A DNA stretch of 59,719 nucleotides, from positions 1 to 59,719 of the forward strand of contig WTGF01000021.1 of the NCBI GenBank assembly GCA_011525385.1. Reading direction: 5' to 3'. Of this stretch, positions 8,931 to 17,951 are shown in pieces. Origin of the DNA: Chloroflexota bacterium. GTDB taxonomy: Bacteria > Chloroflexota > Anaerolineae > Aggregatilineales > Phototrophicaceae. A program made the position numbers and the translations under genes. The stretch's first letter is position 1, and every line of letters begins with the position of its first letter. The notes beneath the pieces were generated by a model. It searched no databases, was not told where the DNA came from, and saw only the letters and a list, made by a program, of their open reading frames with translations.

Positions 8931-9009
8931 AGTGAAAACTTAATAGGTTTTCACTGTTATGTGTTTCCTGTGGCAGACTGGCAGCCAACCAATCGCCTGC
9001 CACAGGAAA
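8931..9009. repeat. Two perfect inverted repeats in the 8766-9275 gap
   Basis: The 510-nt gap between the secreted HNH gene and the sulfatase holds no convincing gene. It has two back-to-back hairpins. The first pairs AGTGAAAAC (8931-8939) with GTTTTCACT (8947-8955) around a 7-nt loop. The second pairs TTTCCTGTGGCAG (8964-8976) with CTGCCACAGGAAA (8997-9009) around 20 nt. Neither is followed by a T-run, so they are not ordinary terminators. They could be remnants of a small transposable element or operator sites. Confidence 0.55.
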
Positions 9010-9275
9010 TCTTATATAATAGCCATGTAATATGCAATCCAAAACATAAGTGTTTCTTATTCGACGCCCGAATGCAATAGCTTTGAGCGGCGCGTCACCA
9101 GAACATACGCTGTTCTTCCGAGCGCGCTATGGTTCTCTTGTTTGATAATCTGCATCGCTCATGCGACGAGAAGGCTTGTTATTTTCTGTAAGCGCGACAT
9201 TCCTGTGGACGATTCGCTACCGCCGAGTGGCTGTATCCAGGATGTCTTTGTGACGAATATACGAATTGAGGTCCC

Positions 9276-10835
9276 ATGTCCCAAGCAAACATGATCTTAA
9301 TCCTGGCAGACGATATGGGCTTCTCCGACATCGGCTGCTTCGGCTCGGAGATCGCCACGCCCAACCTCGATCGCCTGGCGGCTAACGGGGCGCGCTTCTC
9401 GCAAATGTACAGCTTCGCCCGCTGCTGTCCCTCGCGCGCGGCGCTGCTGACCGGCCTCTACCCGCATCAAGCCGGCGTCGGGCACATGATGTCGAATCGC
9501 GGCACGCGCGCTTATCAGGGTTATCTGCGCGATGACGCGGTGACGATTGCCGAAGTGCTGAAGGGCGCCGGCTATCGTACATTGATGTCTGGCAAATGGC
9601 ATACCGGCGGCGAATACGTGGCCCGTCATCGCGACGACTGGCGCCCCGGCGCGCCCGGCTACCCCACCCCGCTCGATCGCGGCTTCGATCAATTCTTTGG
9701 CACGCTGGCTGGCGCCGGCAGTTTCTTCCATCCCCATGCCCTGATGGAGGACGGCGAGCTTGTCGACGAACATCGCGACGGTTTCTACTACACTGACGAC
9801 ATCACGGACCAGGCAATAGCGATGATTGATGGCGCGTGCCGGGATAACATGCCGTTCTTCCTGCATGTCGCCTATACCGCGCCTCATTGGCCCCTGCATG
9901 CCCTGCCGGAGGACATCGCCAAGTATGAGGGGGCCTACCGCGCCGGCTGGGATAGGCTGCGCCAACAGCGCCACGAAGAACTCAACAGCCTGGGTATCCT
10001 GGATCCGGTCTGGCGAATTTCGCCGCGCGATGCGGATTCGCACCCCTGGACCGACGAAAAGCATAGCGACTGGGAAGACCTGCGCATGGCCACCTATGCC
10101 GCCATGATCGACCGCATGGATCAGGGCATCGGCCGCATCCTCGCGGAACTGGACAAGCAGGGCATAACCGACAACACCCTGATCATATTCTTGTCGGACA
10201 ACGGCGGCTGCGCGGAATATCTGGCGGAGGACGGTTGGATCAATTCTTATGTGCCGGCGCTGCCCGACGGGCGCCCGGTGCGGATCGGCAATCGGCGCGA
10301 TCTGCTGCCCGGGCCCGCCGATACCTATATGAGCTATGACCTGCCTTGGGCCAACGCCTCCAATTCACCCTTCCGCCTCTACAAGCATTGGGTACACGAA
10401 GGCGGCATCTCCTCGCCTTGCATCCTGCACTATCCGGATCAGGTCGACGCCGGGACGCTCATCCATAGCCCGGTCCAGTTCATTGATGTGCTCCCGACCT
10501 TCGCCGAATTGGCGGGCGCGGAATATCCGGCCGAGTATGGCGGGCAAGCGATACAGCCCGTCGAAGGCGAAAGCTTCTTGCCGGCGCTTCAGGGGAGCGA
10601 CTGGCAGCGCGAGAACCCGCTCCGCTGGGAGCACGAGGGCAACCGCGCCTTGCGCATCGGCGACTGGAAGCTGGTCAGCAAGCACCCGGGTCCCTGGGAA
10701 CTCTACAATATGATCGAGGACCGCACCGAATTGAATGACCTCGCCGACGTGGAAGTCGAGCGCGTGCGGCATATGAGCGCGCTGTACGACGGTTGGGCGC
10801 AGCGCTGCGAAGTGCGGGACTGGCCGCTGGATTAG
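9276..10835 (+). CDS. Type I sulfatase (arylsulfatase family)
   Basis: A 519-residue sulfatase of the alkaline-phosphatase superfamily. The formylglycine motif C-x-P-S-R is at C50-C51-P-S-R followed by AALLTG; C50 would be oxidised to formylglycine. Metal ligands are seen in LADDMG (D11, D12) and in the LSDNGG motif about 310 residues in. It hydrolyses sulfate esters; substrate (sugar sulfate or aryl sulfate) cannot be told. There is no signal peptide, so it appears cytoplasmic unless processed otherwise. GAGGT precedes the ATG. No formylglycine-generating enzyme is in this window. Confidence 0.9.
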   Translation: MSQANMILILADDMGFSDIGCFGSEIATPNLDRLAANGARFSQMYSFARCCPSRAALLTGLYPHQAGVGHMMSNRGTRAYQGYLRDDAVTIAEVLKGAGYRTLMSGKWHTGGEYVARHRDDWRPGAPGYPTPLDRGFDQFFGTLAGAGSFFHPHALMEDGELVDEHRDGFYYTDDITDQAIAMIDGACRDNMPFFLHVAYTAPHWPLHALPEDIAKYEGAYRAGWDRLRQQRHEELNSLGILDPVWRISPRDADSHPWTDEKHSDWEDLRMATYAAMIDRMDQGIGRILAELDKQGITDNTLIIFLSDNGGCAEYLAEDGWINSYVPALPDGRPVRIGNRRDLLPGPADTYMSYDLPWANASNSPFRLYKHWVHEGGISSPCILHYPDQVDAGTLIHSPVQFIDVLPTFAELAGAEYPAEYGGQAIQPVEGESFLPALQGSDWQRENPLRWEHEGNRALRIGDWKLVSKHPGPWELYNMIEDRTELNDLADVEVERVRHMSALYDGWAQRCEVRDWPLD

Positions 10836-10894
10836 GGTTGGCAGTTCGTTTGCTCAAAGCAGGGATAAAGGCGGTTTTGCGGGCGACCCGGCGG

Positions 10895-11040
10895 ACTCTG
10901 TTGAAGAACCGCCTAGACCCTCACCCCAAACCCCTCTCCCATAAAGGGAGAGGGGCTTAAAGGGCTCAATACGAGTCACAAGACTCCCCTTCTCCCCTTG
11001 TGGGAGAAGGGGTCGGGGGATGAGGGGTGTATTTCAACAG
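10895..11040. mobile_element. 146-bp MITE-like element inserted in a REP palindrome
   Basis: The element starts ACTCTGTTGAAG and ends ATTTCAACAG, so its ends carry CTGTTGAA/TTCAACAG inverted repeats. Inside are two GC-rich stem-loops built on CCCCTCTCCC/GGGAGAGGGG and CCCCTTCTCCCC/GGGAGAAGGGG. It is flanked by an exact 11-bp direct repeat, CGACCCGGCGG, at 10884-10894 and 11041-11051. Removing the element and one repeat restores a palindrome of the GGGCGACC...GGTCGCCCCTAC class seen elsewhere in the window. It is too short to code. The remainder of the gap, 11063-11315, shows nothing definite. Confidence 0.7.
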
Positions 11041-11315
11041 CGACCCGGCGGGTCGCCCCTACCGACGACTATTATTTTGGAGTTGCATAACTTAGTTGGT
11101 CTTGCTGAAGGCAAAGCGCAATCTCGACATAAAGCAGCGATCCTGTGGATCGCCCAACGCAATTGCTTGAAACGCGGGCGACAGGCCGAACCGTCCCTGC
11201 CCGTTAATAATCGCCACCGAAACTTAAAGGAATTGGGGGCATTGATCTTTTGCCAAGCGCGGGGAATATGTTACCATTCTTAAGAATCGCAAGTATGCCA
11301 TAAGGGGGTGATGAG

Positions 11316-12485
11316 ATGCATTCCGCACCACTGACCATCGGCATTGAAGAAGAATATCAACTGATCGACCCGGCCACCGGCGAATTGGCGGCGGTCGTTC
11401 AAGAACTCTTGCACGATGATCGCATCATGCAGATCGGCGATCAGGTAAAGCCGGAGTTTATGCAATCGCAAATCGAAGTGGGCAGCGCCATCTGTCGCAA
11501 TGTGGGCGAAGCGCGCATGGAATTGCTGCGGCTGCGGCGCGAGGTAGATACGGTGGCGCAGCGCCATGGTTATGGCATCATAGCAGCCAGCACGCATCCC
11601 TTCGCGCGCTGGGAAGAGCAGCAAGCCAATCCGGGCGAGCGTTACGAAGACCTCCAGAACTACATGCAAGAGGTTGCGCGCCAGATGCTGATATTCGGCA
11701 TGCACGTGCATATCGGCTTTGGCACCGAACCCGAGCAACTCGATCTGTTGATTGATATTCAGAATCAACTGCGTTACTTTTTACCGCATATTCTAACGCT
11801 CTCGACCAGTTCACCGTTCTGGCACGGCCATCCTACGGGTCTGAAAAGTTACCGCAGCATCATCTTCGAGAATCTGCCGCGGACGGGCATTCCGCCGACT
11901 TTCTCCTCCTTCACCGACTTCAACACGATGATCGAAACCTTCGGTCGCGTTGGCGCGCTGGGCAAAGAACGCGCCGATGGCAAAGCCGATTACACCAAGA
12001 TCTGGTGGGACGCGCGCCCGCAAGAACAGTTCGGCACTCTGGAAGTCCGCGTCTGTGACATCTGCACCACGGTTGACGAAGCCGTCGCCATCGCCGCCCT
12101 GATTCAGGCGCTCTGCGCCAAGCTGATCCAACTGCGCAATCAAAATCTCAGTTGGCGCATCTACCCCAACGAGCTGATCGCCGAGAACAAATGGCGCGCT
12201 GTGCGTTGGGGGCTCGACGGTCAACTGGTCGACTATGGCAAGCGCGAAGCGATTCCCATGCGCTTCCTGACACATGAGTTGCTGGAACTGGTCGACGATG
12301 TCGTTGACGAGCTTGGCTCGCGCCAGGAAATCGAATATATCAAGACCATTCTGGATAAAGGCACCAGTTCCGACCGGCAACTGGCGGTCTATCATCAATG
12401 CAAGGCCGACGGCGCCGATGAGGACGAGGCGCTGCACGCCGTGGTGGCGCACCTGCGCGAGGAGACGATGCGCGGCGTGAGCTAA
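11316..12485 (+). CDS. YbdK-type carboxylate-amine ligase (GCS2 family)
   Basis: A 389-residue member of the glutamate-cysteine ligase 2 / YbdK family. The N-terminal ATP-grasp-like signature is TIGIEEEYQLID, followed by the ASTHPFARW and GMHVHIGF motifs that bind ATP/Mg and substrate. The family joins a carboxylate to an amine with ATP. E. coli YbdK has weak glutamate-cysteine ligase activity, but the true product is unknown, so gamma-glutamylcysteine synthesis is only a possibility. A purine-rich AAGGGGGTGATGAG precedes the ATG. Confidence 0.88.
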   Translation: MHSAPLTIGIEEEYQLIDPATGELAAVVQELLHDDRIMQIGDQVKPEFMQSQIEVGSAICRNVGEARMELLRLRREVDTVAQRHGYGIIAASTHPFARWEEQQANPGERYEDLQNYMQEVARQMLIFGMHVHIGFGTEPEQLDLLIDIQNQLRYFLPHILTLSTSSPFWHGHPTGLKSYRSIIFENLPRTGIPPTFSSFTDFNTMIETFGRVGALGKERADGKADYTKIWWDARPQEQFGTLEVRVCDICTTVDEAVAIAALIQALCAKLIQLRNQNLSWRIYPNELIAENKWRAVRWGLDGQLVDYGKREAIPMRFLTHELLELVDDVVDELGSRQEIEYIKTILDKGTSSDRQLAVYHQCKADGADEDEALHAVVAHLREETMRGVS

Positions 12486-12680
12486 ATGGCGATAAACGCC
12501 ACCGATTCTGACGTTCGGTTAATCTAGAATCGTCAAGCAATGAAGAGACGTGTCAAAAAAGTCAAGAATTGTACTTTGTACTGGACGGTATAGTATAAAG
12601 TGCATGAAATCTTTTGAAGCGTGTACTCCAATCTCATACAATTTCTATATCTTCACTCAAGGATGATAGAGAGGGCATAA

Positions 12681-12872
12681 GTGCAGAGAAGCAGCTGGCT
12701 TAGTAGAAGGGCGCGATCGATGAAAGTGCGTGACCCGTTGTACGTTGCTGCAATGCTGGCAATGTCAGGTATAGGGCTGGCCATTGGCATAAGCGAAGGC
12801 GGATCGGCTAGAGAAACGCTGATATTCATCATTTTCGCTATGGTGATGCTATACATGGCTGCCAGGCGGTAA
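12681..12872 (+). CDS. Small membrane protein
   Basis: A 63-residue hypothetical protein from a GTG. An internal ATG at 12720 gives 50 residues, starting MKVRDPLYVAAML, and may be the true start. It has two hydrophobic segments, roughly 22-37 and 47-60, joined by an ISEGGSAR turn, so it should be a two-helix membrane protein. The next gene begins at the base after its stop codon (TAA then ATG), so the two are almost certainly translated together. No family recognised. The 195-nt gap before it is AT-rich and may hold its promoter. Confidence 0.55.
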   Translation: MQRSSWLSRRARSMKVRDPLYVAAMLAMSGIGLAIGISEGGSARETLIFIIFAMVMLYMAARR

Positions 12873-13196
12873 ATGCAAAATGCTGCGCGGTTGCTCGTAG
12901 GAATTCTGTCGTTTGGGGTAGCTGTCTATACTGCTCTCAATCAGTATCCATTTGAATACACCGCAGGTTTTTTGATATTCTCTGCGCTTTTGCTGACGAA
13001 CGTGCAATGGTTTCGCGCGAAGGCCGTAGATGGAGAAGTGGAACTCGAAGCTCACTTCGAAGAAGCTGGCGAAACCAAACCTGCTCGACAAGAAAATGAA
13101 GACGCTATTGGGCGTTTGAGTGAAGGGGACAAAAGCGGAACGGATGATAAAGCAGATACACGAGATGATAATGAACTAGAATCGCCTGCTCGTTGA
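12873..13196 (+). CDS. Small membrane protein with acidic C-terminal tail
   Basis: 107 residues, no recognised family. Two hydrophobic helices (about 5-21 and 30-46) are followed by a soluble, charged tail of about 55 residues rich in Glu, Asp, Lys and Arg. It starts directly at the end of the preceding small membrane protein and is followed by a clear Rho-independent terminator, so the pair forms its own two-gene operon. Confidence 0.6.
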   Translation: MQNAARLLVGILSFGVAVYTALNQYPFEYTAGFLIFSALLLTNVQWFRAKAVDGEVELEAHFEEAGETKPARQENEDAIGRLSEGDKSGTDDKADTRDDNELESPAR

Positions 13197-13233
13197 GCAT
13201 GCGTATATCCGGTTAATGGCCCGGTAATCGCGA

Positions 13234-13262
13234 GCCTCGTCTGTTGGCGAGGCTTTTGCTTT
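13234..13262 (+). terminator. Rho-independent terminator
   Basis: GCCTCG (13234-13239) pairs with CGAGGC (13248-13253) around an 8-nt loop and is followed by TTTTGCTTTG. It ends the two-gene small-membrane-protein operon. Confidence 0.75.
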
Positions 13263-13396
13263 GCCCGTCGATTCTTATAGCCGCTCAGACATGGATATAT
13301 TTGCAAAGGTAAAGGGAATTCAAAAGTCGATTTTAACTTGCGCATTCGAGCGCAATGCCAGCATTTATCGCGCAAGCTCCGCGAGTATGCCTAAGT

Positions 13397-14437
13397 TTAC
13401 ATCTGTAAGGGCCGCCTCCCGCCTTTGGCGCGGTTGCTGGCGTAACGTCCGCTTAGCTCAGGTTCAGCAAGTTGCAGGCGGCGCGGCGGCAGCCCCTTGA
13501 CCAGGGCTTCCAGGTCGTCAAGCGCCATTTGCCCCAATTCGTACATGGCTTCCTCCACCGAGCCGGCGCGATGCGCGGACAGCAAAGCGCCCTCGGCGGC
13601 GCGGATGGGATGATCGAGTTCCAGGGGTTCCGTCGGGAATACATCCGTCGCCAGCTTGAAGCGCCCCGCCAGGACCAGCTCCGTCAAAGCAGCGAAATCG
13701 ACGACATGGGCGCGGCTTATCAAAGCGAATACGGCCTCCGGCTGCACCAATTCCAAAAGCTCGCGCGTGATCATGGCTTGGTTTTCGGCTGTTGGCGACG
13801 CCAGCACAAAGATCAGTCGCGAACGCGCGATCAAGTCCTCCAGCGCCAGCGGCTCTACGCCCTGACGTCGCAGATAGCCGTCGCTGAGCCAGGGATCGTA
13901 AGCGGAGATCTTCACGTTAAAGGGCCGCAACAGTTTATGCAATTCGCGCGCCAGGCTGCCATAGCCAATCATACCTACGGGCTTGTCGTACAACAGAAAG
14001 GTACCGACGTTGCCCTTGTGCAAATACTGCTCCGTTCCAGCCCGCATCTCGCGGTCGCCAAGCGCAATATCGCGCGCCGAGGCGATCGCCATCCCCAAGG
14101 CGAATTCCGCCACCTGCCGCGCAAAAGCCGGCGCTGCGCTCAGTACCCGTATACGATTCCGATAGCAAAATTCGTAGTCCAAGCGCAGCGGGAAGGCGCC
14201 GGAAACAGTGATGATCGCCTGGAGCTGCCGCGCTTGATCCAGCACTTCGCCATAGCGCCAATCGGCGCAGATCACAAAATCAGCCGAGGGCAATGCCGCC
14301 AGGAAGTCCTTCATCGGCATCGGATCGTCGCGCCCCCAGACCACATCAACAAGGTCAAAAAGCCGTTGTCGATCTGCCGGAGAGAATATCTCGTCCATGC
14401 GGCGGAAACTGGGATCAACGATGACTTTGCTTTTCAT
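13397..14437 (-). CDS. D-isomer-specific 2-hydroxyacid dehydrogenase family protein
   Basis: 346 residues from ATG 14437 (MKSKVIVDPSF); an upstream TTG/other start to 14488 would run into repeat DNA. The Rossmann NAD-binding segment appears as VGMIGYGSLAREL (about 150-163) with the acidic partner in ISAYDPW. The catalytic triad is recognisable but degenerate: Arg in ISRAHVVDFAAL, Glu in TDVFPTEPLE and His in LLSAHRAGS. The family reduces 2-ketoacids or oxidises D-2-hydroxyacids. The substrate is unknown. It stands alone next to a MITE copy. Confidence 0.82.
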   Translation of the reverse strand: MKSKVIVDPSFRRMDEIFSPADRQRLFDLVDVVWGRDDPMPMKDFLAALPSADFVICADWRYGEVLDQARQLQAIITVSGAFPLRLDYEFCYRNRIRVLSAAPAFARQVAEFALGMAIASARDIALGDREMRAGTEQYLHKGNVGTFLLYDKPVGMIGYGSLARELHKLLRPFNVKISAYDPWLSDGYLRRQGVEPLALEDLIARSRLIFVLASPTAENQAMITRELLELVQPEAVFALISRAHVVDFAALTELVLAGRFKLATDVFPTEPLELDHPIRAAEGALLSAHRAGSVEEAMYELGQMALDDLEALVKGLPPRRLQLAEPELSGRYASNRAKGGRRPLQM

Positions 14438-14542
14438 AAGCCGCCTCCCCGAAAAGACGATTTCACCACAAAGACACAAAGAGCGCAAAGAAATAATGGA
14501 TTAAACACAGCTGCTCGGCGGCAGCGAATCGTCCTGCCGTAC

Positions 14543-14696
14543 GGTAGTGTATCCTTTTCGGTTGAAACAAAAAAATTAACCACCGAGGACACCGAGAGCT
14601 CCGAGAAAAAAACTAGAGTATAGTTGTTCTCCATGTTCTTTGAGCATTTGTGGTGAAATGAGTTGATTTAATTTCAACCGAATTTGATACAGTACC
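14543..14696. mobile_element. MITE copy A (154 bp) with 8-bp target duplication
   Basis: The ends are imperfect inverted repeats: the left end reads GGTAGTGTATCC...TTCGGTTGAAAC and the right end, read on the other strand, GGTACTGTATC...TTCGGTTGAAAT. The exact 8-bp repeat TGCCGTAC flanks it at 14535-14542 and 14697-14704, the footprint of transposition. The core holds ACCACCGAGGACACCGAGAG. The rest of the 14438-14842 gap has related ACCACAAAGACACAAAG (from about 14463) and, inverted, CTTCGTGTCTTTGTGGT (near 14796-14812), probably decayed relatives. No gene is seen in the gap. Confidence 0.85.
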
Positions 14697-14842
14697 TGCC
14701 GTACTCACACAAAATAACAAACCAGTTCCTTGCACGAGCAAGAGGGTTTATTAAAAAAAGAAGCAAGACCAAGTTATGATAAACACTTCGTGTCCTTCGT
14801 GTCTTTGTGGTAAAAACCGTGCGCTTGTCACCGGGCGCGGCG

Positions 14843-15970
14843 CTATTTGAAGCGGCGGTCGTACCAAACGGGCAAGTCGCCCAGGCGGACGGCAACATGC
14901 ACGGCGGCGGCTTGCAGCGCCGTCGCGACAGCGTCAGGTTCCAAAACGCTGACGCCTGAGGGGCGGTTCTTCTCAACGACGGCGTCGCAACCGGGCAGCA
15001 GCGCATCCGCGCGTTTGTCGTCTTCGACCAGCAATCGCCGAAAACTGCCATCGATCATTTGCAAATTTATCTCGCCATGAAAGACAATCGGCCGTCGACC
15101 GCGTTTCTTGACCAATTCACTGGCGTATACCGATTGAACGGCGCCCGCGTCAACCTGCCAACACAAGCCCTCGCCACGAAGGGCGTTGACGCTCTGCTTG
15201 TCGGCGCTGATCACCAAGGTATCCGGTTCACCCATGATCTTCTTGACTTGCAGCGCGATCATCAACAGCAGCAATAGGGACACGCCAATTCCCAAGTACG
15301 GCAAGAGGCTGGGATCGGGAATCAGCGTCCCGGCATTGGGCAAGGCCAGTTCATGAATTAATGAGGCGATCGAGACCCAGGCATAAAATGCCGCCAATAG
15401 ACCATACCAGGCGATTTGGCGGTACCTGGCGCGGATCCAACGGCGGTCACGCGCAAACTGCAGTTCGCTTTGGCCCGCCTTTGTTCGCGCCCCCAAGATC
15501 CAGTCGCCCAAATCAAGCGGAAGATCAATCAAGGGAATAGGCTCGGGCGCTGCCATGGCATCCCCCGGCGTTGAAGCCACAAAGGGTTTACCCAAGACAT
15601 CGGCCAAAGCCAGACCGATCTGCTGAACAGTCCGCTGGCTGCGCGATTGATCAGCATCGTCGATGCGCAGCACTTCAAACCAGCGACTACTGCGCGAGAA
15701 TGACAAGTCAGGGGCCAGTGTCATTCCCAATTGCCAGGCGGCCTCTTCTTCCGACCAGCCCAAGACCACCTCGCCGATGTCCCGCGGGGCGACTTCGCCC
15801 AGGGGCGGCAAGGCGCGTCGGTTGCCAAAATCATCATCGTAGCGGAAGCTCCTGCCCGCCTTGACCTCGACCAGCAGGGTCGGCGCAGCGGCGGCGTCGA
15901 GTTGTATCAGGCGCCAACGATCTTCGCTATAGTCGACGAGCATGTTATCCGAGACTGCAATTCGCGTCAT
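14843..15970 (-). CDS. Membrane protein of unknown function
   Basis: 375 residues from ATG 15970 (a TTG at 16000 would add 10). The N-terminal 190 residues are soluble and beta-rich, with LLVEVKAGRSFRYDDD and a repeated concern with solvent-exposed charged strands. Two hydrophobic segments follow (about 190-210 and 228-248, LGIGVSLLLLLMIALQV), then a second soluble half of about 125 residues, GEPDTLVISADKQSV onwards. I recognise no family. The two-helix hairpin in the middle suggests both soluble halves lie on the same side of the membrane. It faces away from the WecA-like gene upstream. Confidence 0.65.
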   Translation of the reverse strand: MTRIAVSDNMLVDYSEDRWRLIQLDAAAAPTLLVEVKAGRSFRYDDDFGNRRALPPLGEVAPRDIGEVVLGWSEEEAAWQLGMTLAPDLSFSRSSRWFEVLRIDDADQSRSQRTVQQIGLALADVLGKPFVASTPGDAMAAPEPIPLIDLPLDLGDWILGARTKAGQSELQFARDRRWIRARYRQIAWYGLLAAFYAWVSIASLIHELALPNAGTLIPDPSLLPYLGIGVSLLLLLMIALQVKKIMGEPDTLVISADKQSVNALRGEGLCWQVDAGAVQSVYASELVKKRGRRPIVFHGEINLQMIDGSFRRLLVEDDKRADALLPGCDAVVEKNRPSGVSVLEPDAVATALQAAAVHVAVRLGDLPVWYDRRFK

Positions 15971-16173
15971 GGGTCGCACACTTGTTTCGAGAAAGCGCAA
16001 TTGAGCTTGAGGCGCATTATCGCAGATTTCAATAAAAAATGCAGACGAGATTTATTCCAAGCGCCACAAACGAGGGACTTACTTTTTCGGGGCTAAAGGA
16101 ACTTAGCGCTACGCTCATTTAACAAACCCCCTTGTTCATGCCAGGACAAGGCTCGTTATTTTTCGTGAGCGCG

Positions 16174-17220
16174 TCAAACTTTCTCGCCGCCGCCGAGCGG
16201 CTTTTCCGGCGACTGATAGCGCCCCCGCAGGATTACCAGCGCGACGAAGATCAAGGCCAGCAGCGCCAGCGCCAGCGTCCCGACCTGCAAAGCTTGTCGC
16301 TCCGGGATTCGACTGACCGCCACGGCGATGCCGCCAAAGATCAGGGAAAAGATATAAAGCAAGAGCAAAGCCTGTCGTTGCGAAAAACCCATGCGCAGCA
16401 GCCGATGCGAGACATGATCCTTGCCCCCCAGCATCAAGGGTCGCCTTTCTATCAGGCGCGTGAGTATCGCCAGGTTGATATCGACGATAGGCAATGCCAG
16501 CACGAGTATGGGCACCATCCAGGTCACATTGAGTGATTGCTCGGTGAATTTCAGCTTGATGGCCAGGATCGCCAAGACGAATCCCAGCGTGTAGGCGCCC
16601 ATGTCGCCCATGAATGTGCTCGAGGGATTGAAGTTATAGGTCAAGAAACCGATGGCGCTGCCGAAGATCGCGGCCGCCAGCATGCTGACCAGGATCTGTC
16701 CTTGCGTCACCGCCATGAACAGAAAGAAACCCGAGGCGATTGCAGCTGTGCCGGCGGCCAGGCCGTCCATATTGTCGATCCAGTTTAAGGCGTTAATCAG
16801 CGCGACGATCCAGAACAAGGTGAGCGGGATATCGATCCACTGCAGCCCAAAAAGACGAATTTGCACGCCCACCAGCGTGACCACCACAGCCGCCAGCACC
16901 ATTACCAGCAGGCGCAGGCGCGGGCTAAGGTGTTTGCGGTCGTCCAGGTAGCCGATCCAGGCCAGCAAGGTGGTGCCGGCGACGATCGCGCCCAGTTCTT
17001 TCAAATGCGTCGGCGGGCTGAACAAGAGAATGGATAGCACGAAGGCGACATAGATGGCCGCCCCGCCCATCAGCGGCATGTGCCGTACATGGATGTTGCG
17101 CCGGCTGGGCGCCGCCGTTACCCCCAGGCGCATGGCGATTTGTCTTGTCAGAGGCGTCAAGCACAGGGCGGCGGCGAAACCCACGATCATGATGGGGATA
17201 AATTGCAGGTTGGCATCCAT
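16174..17220 (-). CDS. WecA/MraY-type undecaprenyl-phosphate sugar-1-phosphate transferase
   Basis: A 348-residue multispanning membrane enzyme (about 10 helices) of glycosyltransferase family 4. It moves a sugar-1-phosphate (usually GlcNAc-1-P) from a UDP-sugar to undecaprenyl phosphate, the first step of a cell-surface glycan. Visible motifs are MPLMGGAAIY, the Mg-binding GYLDDRKHLSPRLR, the catalytic NALNWIDNMDGLAAG, FNPSSTFMGDMGAY and the HIS-motif GGKDHVSHRLLRMG. The HIS motif and lack of a peptide-binding insert fit WecA/TagO better than MraY. The other sugar genes in the window (31039, 36196, 52531) are not adjacent. Confidence 0.88.
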   Translation of the reverse strand: MDANLQFIPIMIVGFAAALCLTPLTRQIAMRLGVTAAPSRRNIHVRHMPLMGGAAIYVAFVLSILLFSPPTHLKELGAIVAGTTLLAWIGYLDDRKHLSPRLRLLVMVLAAVVVTLVGVQIRLFGLQWIDIPLTLFWIVALINALNWIDNMDGLAAGTAAIASGFFLFMAVTQGQILVSMLAAAIFGSAIGFLTYNFNPSSTFMGDMGAYTLGFVLAILAIKLKFTEQSLNVTWMVPILVLALPIVDINLAILTRLIERRPLMLGGKDHVSHRLLRMGFSQRQALLLLYIFSLIFGGIAVAVSRIPERQALQVGTLALALLALIFVALVILRGRYQSPEKPLGGGEKV

Positions 17221-17463
17221 GACCTCAGTATAAGAGCGATGACAGATTCTTGAAACCCTGCGGCAAGTCGGGAGGAATGGACTTCAATGCCGGCAAGCTC
17301 GCAATGCGCGCCTTCTAGGTTTTCGTGCGTCGATAGGTCACGTGAAAACAACGTATTTGAGGACGTAGTCGAACCGACAAATAACCTCAACTACGGACAA
17401 CCCTATAGAATTGTAGAACCGGATGCTTAAGGCATTCTGGATTGATCCCAAAGGGAATGCGGC

Positions 17464-17742
17464 TTATCCCCGTAAAATGATCAACGCAATCACGTTGATA
17501 ATCGCGACGACTACAACAGTTATGCCGACAGACATTTTGATGCTGTCCTTTAAGCCAGTTAGGTCAGTCTGCAATCCAGTCATGTCGGTTCGCAGCCGGC
17601 TCATATCCGATCTGAGTTCGTTGATGCTCTTTTCGAATTCCAGACGGAGCTGCGCGAGATCCGCCTTCGTCGCCAGGTGCTGATACGTCGCTTCTAATGC
17701 CGAGAGTCTACCTTCGTGCTCCATCGATTGCTCCGCTGCCAT
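17464..17742 (-). CDS. Short coiled-coil protein with C-terminal membrane helix
   Basis: 92 residues. Residues 10-70 form a coiled coil with ATKADLAQLRLEF and then 7- and 11-residue repeats (LRTDMTGLQTDLTGLKD). The C-terminus is a single hydrophobic helix (about 71-90, VGITVVVVAIINVIALIIL), so it is tail-anchored. The first half, ALEATYQHLATK, closely matches the protein at 30253-30906, so the two are paralogues. It resembles the DUF1640/CCDC90-type tail-anchored coiled coils. Function unknown. The gaps on both sides (17221-17463 and 17743-17951) show no gene. Confidence 0.65.
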   Translation of the reverse strand: MAAEQSMEHEGRLSALEATYQHLATKADLAQLRLEFEKSINELRSDMSRLRTDMTGLQTDLTGLKDSIKMSVGITVVVVAIINVIALIILRG

Positions 17743-17951
17743 TGCATGTTCCAGTCTTCGGCCGCGTCAATATGATAGTAAGTTAAGATTCTACCGTAAC
17801 GGCAAACGCGTTGCAATGGCGACGATGGATCAAGAATTACATCGATTAATTTCCAAGCAATACATTGACAAGCGCGCGTGTTACAGATCTATCGCAAGGT
17901 GAACTTCCACAATATTTTTATATCACAAGTCTCACAATTCCGTAATATATC

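Noticed and set aside
9174..9200. Similarity of about 24 nt to 16148-16173 (GGCT-GTTATTTT...GAGCGCG)
   Set aside because: Several mismatches, no inverted ends and no other copies found; may be chance or an old repeat.
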